This document shows, one piece after another, positions 53,991-62,536 of a stretch of 64,000 bases of DNA (positions are counted from its first letter, which is position 1; every line of letters begins with the position of its first letter). The notes beneath the pieces are model-generated. The model ran no database searches and was not told where the DNA came from. It saw only the letters and a list, made by a program, of their open reading frames with translations. The stretch spans positions 558,001 to 622,000 of the forward strand of contig NZ_QTJV01000009.1 of assembly GCF_003412465.1 (NCBI RefSeq), in the 5' to 3' direction. Source of the stretch: Chitinophaga silvisoli. GTDB lineage: Bacteria; Bacteroidota; Bacteroidia; Chitinophagales; Chitinophagaceae. The translations under genes and the position numbers were made by a program.

Positions 53991-54082
53991 AACCGCGAAT
54001 TTCCGGCTAAACCCTGATATAAAAAAGCAAAACCCTAATTAATATCATCCCCGGGCCAGCGGGAAATTCATATTTTTAAAAA

Positions 54083-55972
54083 ATGAAACAGCTTCTTTCT
54101 ATTTCCCTGATTGTCATGAACAGCCTTATCGCCTCATTCAATGACAATTTCGATGAGGGAAACCTTTCTAAATGGCAGGCTTACGGTAACTGGACTGTCC
54201 AAAATGGACAGCTTACCAATCCTACCGGCGGGAATATCTTTTACAAAGAAGGTACTTACTCCGACTTTACCTATGAAGCTGATGTAACTGTTGGTGAAAA
54301 GGAAGAAAAAGCAGGACTGTTGTTGCGTGCTACTAAAAACGATGCACTGGACTTCAAAGGATATTTCGTGGCTCTCCATCTCGTGCCTGAACGCGTACGC
54401 ATAGAAATCAGGAAAGTAGATAAATACGATTACAAAGTACTCAGCGATGCAGAAGTATCCGGCGTAGTACCCGGCAAATCTTTCCATCTTAAAGTGGCCT
54501 GCAAAGGGCCTTATATCTGGGTGTTCTTAGAAGACATGCACACCCCGGTATTATGTGAATACGATACTTCCTTTACAAGCGGCGCTGTCGGCTTCAGGTC
54601 AGAAAAAGCCCACGCATATTTCGACAATGCAAAGCTGTCTCTCACCGTACCTGCATTAGCAAAACCACTGGTCAAAGACTGGTCGTACATCCGTGGTGCC
54701 GTGTATACCTCCTCCAATGCTGTCAATGCTACGCAAACGATGGAAGCGTTCAATCCTGAACTGATCAACAGAGAGCTCTTTTATGCTAAAACATACGGAT
54801 TCAATACCATCGCCATTTACCTTCACTGGCTGCTATGGGATAAATATCATGACCAGTTCCTGCAAAACTTTGAGCAGTTCCTCAGCATTGCAGACAAGAA
54901 CGGTTTGAAAGTTACTCCCATCCTCTTTGATCCTGACTGCGGTACCAGCACGCCTGCTCACCTGGCTCCCTACGATCCGCCGACTCCCGGCATTCACAAT
55001 AGCCAGATGAACCGTAATCCCGGAGAAGATATCAAAGTCAATCACTACGACGCATACAAAGACACCTTAAAAGCCTATGCGCAAGCTGTGGTCAATGCAC
55101 ATAAAAACGATTCCCGGATCATCTTCTGGCAGGCATGTAATGAGCCCCTGAGAGGAGAAAGTTCTGATCGCCTCACCAAAGATGCCACTGAATGGATCAA
55201 AGCGACGGGCACCAGCATCCCCGTAACCTCCACAGGCAGCGGGTTCTTTGGACCTAAGTATTCCGACTTCTACACTTTCCACATGTACGGTGCTGACAGC
55301 GGCGATGATGGCGGGCCGGAACACCTGTGTACCGAGTGCTTAAACCGCCCGGCGCAAAACTTCCTTGAACTCGTGGACAACTTCGAAGCAAAGAAAACAG
55401 GGTTTATTATCTGGGACCTGATGATCGGCAGAGACAATTGCCGTTTCCCCTGGGGCAGCCCCTTACATGCTGCTGAACCAGCCATTCCATTCCACGGATT
55501 TATTTATCCCGATGGGCATCCATGGTCTGTAGCTGAAGCGAGAAGGTTGAAAGGAAGCAGCTTTGATCAGATACCTTTCTTCAAAGTGGAATATTATACA
55601 GGGCAATTCGATGAACTCAAAAAAGCCTCTCTCACACCTGCCATTGATTTTGACTTAGGCAATGAATCAGGAACAGGTTCTCCCGATGCCAGCGCAGGCA
55701 TCCCTATAGATAGTTTTTCTATTCGCTGGGTGGGGAAATTCAGCACCACTGAAAATGGTGCCTATACATTTTATACTGATGGAGACAGGCTCCCCAGGGT
55801 ATGGGTCAACAATCAACTGGTAGCCGATAAGCAATCCATCCGGTTAAAAGCCCATCAAAACAATATCATCCGGGTGGAATACATCCACTACGACGGCGAT
55901 TCCAGACTACATTTGAATTGGTCAGGTCCTCATTTCAAAAAACAAACTTTCCTGCCCAATAAGGTTATTTAA
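54083..55972 (+). CDS. three-module putative glycoside hydrolase (LamG-like, TIM barrel, PA14)
   Basis: 629 residues with a signal peptide (ISLIVMNSLIASF). Module 1 (about 18-190) is a jelly-roll like those that follow the FNDNFDEGNLSKW start. Module 2 (about 205-480) is a GH5/GH2-clan-like TIM barrel: FWQACNEP offers E354 as acid/base, and the later FIIWDLMIGRDNCRF has D445 where related enzymes often have Glu. Module 3 (about 500-629) is PA14-like (FSIRWVGKFSTTENGAYTFYTDGD). The substrate is unknown. The stop codon overlaps that of the convergent DUF6377 gene by 8 bp. Confidence 0.75.
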   Translation: MKQLLSISLIVMNSLIASFNDNFDEGNLSKWQAYGNWTVQNGQLTNPTGGNIFYKEGTYSDFTYEADVTVGEKEEKAGLLLRATKNDALDFKGYFVALHLVPERVRIEIRKVDKYDYKVLSDAEVSGVVPGKSFHLKVACKGPYIWVFLEDMHTPVLCEYDTSFTSGAVGFRSEKAHAYFDNAKLSLTVPALAKPLVKDWSYIRGAVYTSSNAVNATQTMEAFNPELINRELFYAKTYGFNTIAIYLHWLLWDKYHDQFLQNFEQFLSIADKNGLKVTPILFDPDCGTSTPAHLAPYDPPTPGIHNSQMNRNPGEDIKVNHYDAYKDTLKAYAQAVVNAHKNDSRIIFWQACNEPLRGESSDRLTKDATEWIKATGTSIPVTSTGSGFFGPKYSDFYTFHMYGADSGDDGGPEHLCTECLNRPAQNFLELVDNFEAKKTGFIIWDLMIGRDNCRFPWGSPLHAAEPAIPFHGFIYPDGHPWSVAEARRLKGSSFDQIPFFKVEYYTGQFDELKKASLTPAIDFDLGNESGTGSPDASAGIPIDSFSIRWVGKFSTTENGAYTFYTDGDRLPRVWVNNQLVADKQSIRLKAHQNNIIRVEYIHYDGDSRLHLNWSGPHFKKQTFLPNKVI

Positions 55973-57563
55973 TAAACTTAATCTCCATAATTTTCTGCTC
56001 GAAATCATTCGGGGGCACCAATGCCCTCGACTTGATCCGGGTCTTATAAGTATACACTGTGCTTACACTATAATCCAGTATTTTCGCAATGGCCTCATGC
56101 TCATGAATACCCAGGCGCATCAGCGCAAAGATCCGGAGCGTGGCATTCAGTGTCTCGCCAGACTTAGGCCAGATCTGGTCCTCCGTTTTCAACAATGCAT
56201 TAAAGGACGCTATAAAATTGGGGAACATGGTCAGGAATACTGTATCCAGCATGTTATACAAACTCTCCTTCTCTTCGTTGATCTGGATATCCTTCATCAG
56301 GTCATTCACCTCATTGTATTTTTTCAGCTTTATACTATGCAATGTATGCTGCCTAATTTTTTCCAGGGTCTCTATATAGGAGGAACAGGTTTTAAAAAAC
56401 AAGCCGATCAGCTCTTCCTTTATTTTTGATGACTCCCAAAGCTGGGTATTCACATTTTCCAGTTGACTGTTTTTTTCTTTGATCAATGCTTCGCTGGCCT
56501 TGATCTGCAACATTTGCTTCCTGTAAATAAATAACAGGAAGAATAATACTACAGCCACTAAGAAAAAGATCAGGAAGCCAATCAGCAACTTGTCCCGCTG
56601 ATGCTGCTTTTCGTCTATCACCTTACCAGCTACCAGTGGCAATAAGGACTCTATCTGCACGGCCCGGTTCCTGGCCCCGTAAAAGTTAGCATTGCGGGCA
56701 GCAGCCTGCATGAATATGTATGCATCATTTGTCTGGTTCATATGATATAGCTCCTGTGCCAACAGAAAAATCGCCAGCGTTTCTTTCGTAGATGAGCGGA
56801 TATCACCTATTGCTGCCAATGTCAAAAACAGGATTCTGTCCTTGCCCTTATAGGCAGAACTAACATGGGTAGCTACCATCGCTACCCGGTGCGGTGTCAG
56901 GTGCTGCTGAATAATTAAATTGAAAAAATAATCAGGAGTTAAACTGCTATGCCGTAACGAATCCGGCAAAAACGCCAGGTTAATTTTCTTCTCAAATTCA
57001 TTGTAAGGACTCACTACCTGCGCACTTTTAAAATCCCTGTCCGATTGCTCATAATACCCCTTTGAGAAAAAAGGATCATTGTCATAATCTGCTATGCTCT
57101 GATTCAACCGGGCCCGCATGGTCAGGTAATCACTCCATTGGTTCCTGGTAAAACCACTGGTATCAATCTTCCCGATCACATCGAATGCTTCCTTATAAAA
57201 TCCTGAAAAATATAAAGAATACCCTAAATGGATCTCACTTTCTATCAACTGGTCCCTCCTATGATATCGCTCCGCCAGCTCAATCATCTTTTTCACATAC
57301 ACATATGCCGAATCAAATTTAAAGGAAGAATATTCTTCATATATTTTTGAAGTGATATCATACTGTGCATCAAAACTATTGCTGTCTGCCAGAAGCAATG
57401 AAGATCGCAATTGCCCTATCCGGTTTAACCTGGCGAGGTCATATGTACTTTCTTTCTTCAACTCTGATTTTAACACACCGATCAGGCTATCGACATCGAT
57501 ATGTTGAGCATACCCCTGTAAAAATGCCATTGCAAAAACGGCAATAAATATTATTCTCTTCAT
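55965..57563 (-). CDS. DUF6377-type membrane regulator
   Basis: 532 residues from the ATG at 57563, which begins a signal peptide (IIFIAVFAMAFLQGYAQ). The periplasmic part (about 20-320) is helical and TPR-like (TLAAIGDIRSSTKETLAIFLLAQELYHM in part). A membrane helix (about 325-347) and a coiled coil follow. The cytoplasmic C-terminal domain carries a LuxR-like helix-turn-helix (about 488-515, AIAKILDYSVSTVYTYKTRIK). This is the DUF6377 arrangement, found divergent from SusC genes in Bacteroidota, and suggests one-component sensing across the membrane. It is likely to regulate the susC-susD-GH31 genes to its right. Confidence 0.85.
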   Translation of the reverse strand: MKRIIFIAVFAMAFLQGYAQHIDVDSLIGVLKSELKKESTYDLARLNRIGQLRSSLLLADSNSFDAQYDITSKIYEEYSSFKFDSAYVYVKKMIELAERYHRRDQLIESEIHLGYSLYFSGFYKEAFDVIGKIDTSGFTRNQWSDYLTMRARLNQSIADYDNDPFFSKGYYEQSDRDFKSAQVVSPYNEFEKKINLAFLPDSLRHSSLTPDYFFNLIIQQHLTPHRVAMVATHVSSAYKGKDRILFLTLAAIGDIRSSTKETLAIFLLAQELYHMNQTNDAYIFMQAAARNANFYGARNRAVQIESLLPLVAGKVIDEKQHQRDKLLIGFLIFFLVAVVLFFLLFIYRKQMLQIKASEALIKEKNSQLENVNTQLWESSKIKEELIGLFFKTCSSYIETLEKIRQHTLHSIKLKKYNEVNDLMKDIQINEEKESLYNMLDTVFLTMFPNFIASFNALLKTEDQIWPKSGETLNATLRIFALMRLGIHEHEAIAKILDYSVSTVYTYKTRIKSRALVPPNDFEQKIMEIKFIK

Positions 57564-57569
57564 ATATAA

Positions 57570-57584
57570 GTACTTTAAAAGTAC
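57570..57584. promoter_or_regulatory. perfect 15-bp palindrome upstream of the DUF6377 gene
   Basis: GTACTTT-A-AAAGTAC is a perfect palindrome with a single central base, 6 bp before the regulator's start codon and about 200 bp before susC. Such symmetry suits a dimeric helix-turn-helix protein, so autoregulation is possible. Confidence 0.45.
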
Positions 57585-57785
57585 ATTTTTTGCCCCGAAA
57601 CCCCTTAGATTTTTTACCCCCAAAAGGTAAGCAACAATTTGATTACCAATTATCTATTATTATAAACACCTAGATTTTTAAGGCCATGAACATTCACCCC
57701 ACCCAAGTGGCCTTTTTACGCATTTATTTTGACCCGCTGCAGCGATATTAAAAAAAATCCACGTGAACTATTCAAGCACTCCGTT

Positions 57786-60773
57786 ATGCTAAAAAACTTT
57801 TTACGACTTTTTATTTGTCTCATCTTTATCACGCTGGGGAATTCCACCTTTGCTCAAAACAGGGCGATTTCCGGCAAAGTGATTGATTCTACTACCAATG
57901 AGCCCCTGCCCGGGGTAACGATCAGGGTGGTTGGATCCAAAGCTGGCACCACTACTGATGCCAGCGGTTCATTTGTGCTATCTGTTACTACAAGCGACCA
58001 GGCACTTACTTTTACTTCTATTAACTACCTTACTAAAACCGTCCAGCTTTCGAATCAGAATACCTTGTTGGTAAAACTGGCAACTAATGTACAGGAATTG
58101 AAAGGTGTGGAAGTAGTCAGCGTCGGCTACGGTACCTTGAACAGGAAAGAAGTGTCAAGTGCCATCACCCATGTGAGCGCAAACGAACTCAAAGCCGTTG
58201 CCGGCAATAACCCGCTCATGTCCCTCCAGGGAAAAGTAGCAGGCCTGACCATTACTAATACTGCCACCGCCGACCCGAACTCCTCTCCCAGCATTCAGCT
58301 CCGGGGGGTTTCTTCACGCAGTGCAGGGCTTGGTCCACTTTACGTTATAAACGGGGTACCCGGCGGAAATATTGATAACATTAATCAGAACGACATCGAA
58401 TCTATCGACGTACTTAAAGGTGGTGCAGCATCTGCCATCTACGGTACCCGCGGTAGCAACGGTGTGATCATCGTCACTACCAAAAAGGGTACAGGCGATT
58501 CAAAAATGATCTACAATGGCTATGTAAGCATGGATAGACTGACCATGACTCCCCGGGTGCTGACACCCGATGAGTTCCGTCACTATCGTGTCAACGCCAG
58601 TCCTGCCCAGGGAATCGATTACGGTGCGAATACGGACTGGATGAAAGCCGTGACCCGTAATCCGACATATGGTCAGAAACATACCCTGCAGATCTCCGGC
58701 GGTACTGCCAATGACAATTATTTTGCCTCTGCCGACTACCGGAATGCTAATGGTATTGACCTCCGTGCCTGGAAAAAGGAATATGGTGCCCGCCTGAACC
58801 TGAACCATATTTCAAAAAATGATGTCTATACCGTGTCCCTCAATGTGGCTCCCCGGTATATGAAGACCAGCAACTCTGATCAGGGCAACTTTAATAATGC
58901 TATTACACTCAATCCTACCCAACCTGTTTACGACAGTTCAGGTTATCATTATCTCAACACCGGTTTCTTTGCGAACAACCCGGTGGAAAATGCCCGCAAA
59001 ATAAAAAGCCAGGCAGAGATCAGGGAACTGGATATGAGTGGTTCTGTAAGAGTAAACCTGTTAAAAAATCTCTATTCTACAGCGACGATTTCTACTATCA
59101 AGTCCTCTTATAAGAATATGTACTTCCGACCCTCTACCATGACATCTGTCGTGCATGCAGGGCAGACGACAAAAACCAACTACGCCTCCCAGGAGCAGGT
59201 GGACAACAACCAACAAAATATTGAATGGACGATCAACTATGCATTGAATCGTAAGCAGCACCATTTCAAATTACTGGGTGGTTATTCTTATAGCTATTTC
59301 AACTATCAGCAGTTCAGTGCCAACAACTGGGATTTTCCCTTTGATACATTTGAATGGAATAACCTGGGCTCTGGTACCTGGAATGGTGGCGGACAAGGCA
59401 ATGGCCAGGGCGCTGTTTCCTCTACCCAAAACGATTCCAGGCTGGCTGCATTCTTTGGCAGGATCAACTACGATTACGACAACAAATACATCCTTACCGC
59501 CAGCCTTCGTCATGAAGGTTCCTCTAAATTCGGTGCTGATCATAAATGGGGAAATTTCCCCGCCGTATCTGTTGCATGGCGCATCTCTGACGAGAATTTC
59601 ATGAAGGATAAAATCAGCTGGCTCAATGACCTGAAACTGAGAGCTGACTACGGTATCACCGGCAACCAGGACTTTGGTAATTACCTGTCTTTGCTCCTGT
59701 ATAGTGGCTATGGCTACTTCACTTTCAATGGTGTTACTTACCAGGTGTATGGTCCGTCACAAAACGTAAATCCTAACCTCGGTTGGGAAAAAGCTATCAA
59801 CTTCAACGCAGGCATTGATTTCGACATCCTTAACAGTCGCCTGGCGGGTTCCATCAACTACTATGTGCGTACCAACAAAGACCTGTTAGGCTATTACAAT
59901 GTGCCACTGCCACCGAATCCGCAGTCACAGACATTTACCAATGTCGGTACCATGAAGAACTCTGGTATTGAAGTTCAGCTGACAGCACAAGTGATCAGGA
60001 AGAGCGATTTCAATTATAACGTATCCTTTACCACTGCGCTTAACAATAACAAATTCGTTTCCTTCTCCAACAAGGATCACCAGGGTAATCCCTACCTCGA
60101 TGTGGCAGGCTTACCTGCTCCAGGTAGTCCGGGTACCATTCAGCGTGTACAGGAAGGTCATCGTATCGGTGATTTCTATATGCTGAAATCAGCTGGTGTG
60201 AATGAAAACGGTGCCTTGCTGGTATATAAAAAAGATGGAACCATCGTAACAGCTAACAATGCCAATGCTGATGACAAACAATTTGTAGGCAATGGTCTGC
60301 CAAAGTTCACCGGTTCTCTGGGCAATATGTTCACTTATAAAAACTGGGATCTGAACATCTTCTTCCGTGGCAACTTTGGCTATAAACTGTTCAACATGCA
60401 GGCCTTCTACATCGGTACACCTGCCACACAAACAGATGCCAATACCCTGAAGTCCGCTTATGAGCCAGGTAATAAATATGCAAAACTGACCAGCTCATCT
60501 ACCTTATCACTGGCTTCCGATTACTTCCTGGAGTCCGGTTCCTTTGTTAAGATTGATAATGTGACACTGGGCTACACCCAAAAGGTTAAATCCAAATACC
60601 TGCAAGCACTCAGGGTCTATGCAGCCATCACCAACCTGCATACATTCACCAGCTTCAAAGGTGGTGACCCTGACCTGTATCCTGTAAACGGTATCTCTCC
60701 AGGTGTACAGGGCAACTTAGACTTCTATCCGGCTACAACTCAGTATTTGGGCGGCTTACAGGTAACCTTCTAA
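57786..60773 (+). CDS. SusC/RagA TonB-dependent transporter (second locus)
   Basis: 995 residues from the ATG at 57786; an earlier TTG start is rejected. Signal peptide (LFICLIFITLGNSTFAQ), CarboxypepD_reg-like domain (ISGKVIDSTTNEPLPGVTIRVVG), TonB box-like VEVVSVGYG, plug (SLQGKVAGLTI, SIDVLKGGAASAIYGTRGSNGVIIVTT) and barrel, ending YLGGLQVTF. It is about 60 residues shorter than the xylan-locus SusC. susD follows after 10 bp. Confidence 0.95.
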   Translation: MLKNFLRLFICLIFITLGNSTFAQNRAISGKVIDSTTNEPLPGVTIRVVGSKAGTTTDASGSFVLSVTTSDQALTFTSINYLTKTVQLSNQNTLLVKLATNVQELKGVEVVSVGYGTLNRKEVSSAITHVSANELKAVAGNNPLMSLQGKVAGLTITNTATADPNSSPSIQLRGVSSRSAGLGPLYVINGVPGGNIDNINQNDIESIDVLKGGAASAIYGTRGSNGVIIVTTKKGTGDSKMIYNGYVSMDRLTMTPRVLTPDEFRHYRVNASPAQGIDYGANTDWMKAVTRNPTYGQKHTLQISGGTANDNYFASADYRNANGIDLRAWKKEYGARLNLNHISKNDVYTVSLNVAPRYMKTSNSDQGNFNNAITLNPTQPVYDSSGYHYLNTGFFANNPVENARKIKSQAEIRELDMSGSVRVNLLKNLYSTATISTIKSSYKNMYFRPSTMTSVVHAGQTTKTNYASQEQVDNNQQNIEWTINYALNRKQHHFKLLGGYSYSYFNYQQFSANNWDFPFDTFEWNNLGSGTWNGGGQGNGQGAVSSTQNDSRLAAFFGRINYDYDNKYILTASLRHEGSSKFGADHKWGNFPAVSVAWRISDENFMKDKISWLNDLKLRADYGITGNQDFGNYLSLLLYSGYGYFTFNGVTYQVYGPSQNVNPNLGWEKAINFNAGIDFDILNSRLAGSINYYVRTNKDLLGYYNVPLPPNPQSQTFTNVGTMKNSGIEVQLTAQVIRKSDFNYNVSFTTALNNNKFVSFSNKDHQGNPYLDVAGLPAPGSPGTIQRVQEGHRIGDFYMLKSAGVNENGALLVYKKDGTIVTANNANADDKQFVGNGLPKFTGSLGNMFTYKNWDLNIFFRGNFGYKLFNMQAFYIGTPATQTDANTLKSAYEPGNKYAKLTSSSTLSLASDYFLESGSFVKIDNVTLGYTQKVKSKYLQALRVYAAITNLHTFTSFKGGDPDLYPVNGISPGVQGNLDFYPATTQYLGGLQVTF

Positions 60774-60783
60774 AAAGATAATC

Positions 60784-62514
60784 ATGAAAAATAACTATAT
60801 AGTAAAAGCTGCTCTGACCACTATGCTGATCTTTGGCAGCTGTACGAAACTGGATGAAACGGTATACGACAAGGTCGATGTGAATCAGTTTCTCACCAGG
60901 AGAGACGATGTGATCAGAGACTTCCTGCGTCCTTTTGAACATGCTTACTGGAGTATCCAGGGGAATGATATATATGCTGCCAGTGAAAACTCTACTGACG
61001 AAATAGCGACTTACAACAGGCAGGGTGACTGGCAGGATGGTAACTATTACGCACGCATGCACTACCATACCTGGACTACGCAGGACGGCTTTACCAGCGG
61101 TGCCTGGACAGCCTTCTACCAGGGTATAGTACTGGCTACCAACTCCCTGCAGGATATGGAAAGCATTGCTGATCCTACTAAACTCAATGTCACCACCACT
61201 GAACTTGCCGATTTCAAAGCAGAGCTGAGAACACTGCGGGCATGGTTTTACCTGCGTGCATTTGATTTCTATCGCAACATTGAAATTATCACTGACGTAA
61301 AACATACCACTACCGGCAATAAACAATCTACTCCCCAGGAAACCTTTGCATACATTGAGTCTGAATTAAAAGCCGCTATTCCTGATCTGCCTAAAAGAGT
61401 GGATCTGGGCAGCAATGGTATTGGCCGCTGGACACAGGCAGGTGCTGCCGCATTGCTGGTACGTTTGTACCTGAATGCACAGGCATATATCGGCCAGGAT
61501 CACTATGCAGATTGTGCCGCTGTAGCACAGGATATCATCGATGGCAAGTATGGTGCCTATGCATTAGACACCCGCTGGGATGCGCCATTCGACTATACAA
61601 ACAGTAGTGTCAACTCAGAGACCATCTACGGATTCCCATGCAGCCTGGCACGTACTCACTGGCAGTATGATGGTGGTATGTTTTTCTGGAGCATGACTTA
61701 CGATGCAGCACCATTGTATTGTAAGTTCACTGACTTTGGCCAGGCGAATCCACGTTTTGCTTTGCAACCCGGCAGAGATGTGGACAGCGTGGAATACCCC
61801 TTTGCACTGGGTAAACCCTTTGTAAAGTTCCAGCGCTATCCTGACGACTACCGTCTTAAACTGTACAGGAACCTGGGCAACAGTACCCGTGAAGGCATGT
61901 TCCTCTTTGGCTACCTGCCTTACCAGCACGATGTGAATGGGGTAACAGTAACGGATACTGTTCGTGGTAACAAAGGTTCATATCCATTATTTATCCGTGA
62001 CCAGGTAGGTTGGTTCCTGGATGCAAAACCAGGTACGAAAATTTCAGATAAAGAATCAGACATGGGCCATGCTGATCATAATTCTGGTATCTTTATGCTC
62101 AAATATCCGCTGTATCCTACTCCTGATGCCAACCGCATTACATCTGCCTATGCCGAAGTACGTTTATCAGAAATTTACTACTCCCTTGCAGAATGCAAAT
62201 ACAGGGCGGGCGACAAGGCTGCAGCGGCTACCCTGCTGAATGCTGTACGTAAGCGTAACTATCCCGCAGGATCCACCAGTCTGTATAAAACTGATGGTAG
62301 CCAGCTCACTGACCAGGAAATGCTGGATGAATGGGGCAGGGAATTCCTGGGAGAGAATCGCCGCCGTACAGACCTGGTTCGCTGGGGCGTATTTAACACC
62401 GGCACCTGGTGGGATAAACAACCTGACGGAGACAATCATACGGCCATCTTCCCTATCGGGAAAGACATTATGGGGGCGAATCCACAGCTAGTACAAAATC
62501 CCGGCTATGAATGA
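60784..62514 (+). CDS. SusD/RagB-type glycan-binding lipoprotein (second locus)
   Basis: 576 residues with a lipobox (IFGSC, C20). TKLDETVYDKVD at the start, the middle LRAWFYLRAFDFYRNIEII and the end (EWGREFLGENRRRTDLVRWG, FPIGKDIMGANPQLVQNPGY, each a SusD landmark) are typical. It shares little visible identity with the xylan-locus SusD, so another ligand is expected; the GH31 gene 22 bp downstream points to alpha-glucans or related sugars. Confidence 0.95.
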   Translation: MKNNYIVKAALTTMLIFGSCTKLDETVYDKVDVNQFLTRRDDVIRDFLRPFEHAYWSIQGNDIYAASENSTDEIATYNRQGDWQDGNYYARMHYHTWTTQDGFTSGAWTAFYQGIVLATNSLQDMESIADPTKLNVTTTELADFKAELRTLRAWFYLRAFDFYRNIEIITDVKHTTTGNKQSTPQETFAYIESELKAAIPDLPKRVDLGSNGIGRWTQAGAAALLVRLYLNAQAYIGQDHYADCAAVAQDIIDGKYGAYALDTRWDAPFDYTNSSVNSETIYGFPCSLARTHWQYDGGMFFWSMTYDAAPLYCKFTDFGQANPRFALQPGRDVDSVEYPFALGKPFVKFQRYPDDYRLKLYRNLGNSTREGMFLFGYLPYQHDVNGVTVTDTVRGNKGSYPLFIRDQVGWFLDAKPGTKISDKESDMGHADHNSGIFMLKYPLYPTPDANRITSAYAEVRLSEIYYSLAECKYRAGDKAAAATLLNAVRKRNYPAGSTSLYKTDGSQLTDQEMLDEWGREFLGENRRRTDLVRWGVFNTGTWWDKQPDGDNHTAIFPIGKDIMGANPQLVQNPGYE

Positions 62515-62536
62515 TTTTTAATTAACAATAGAATAG

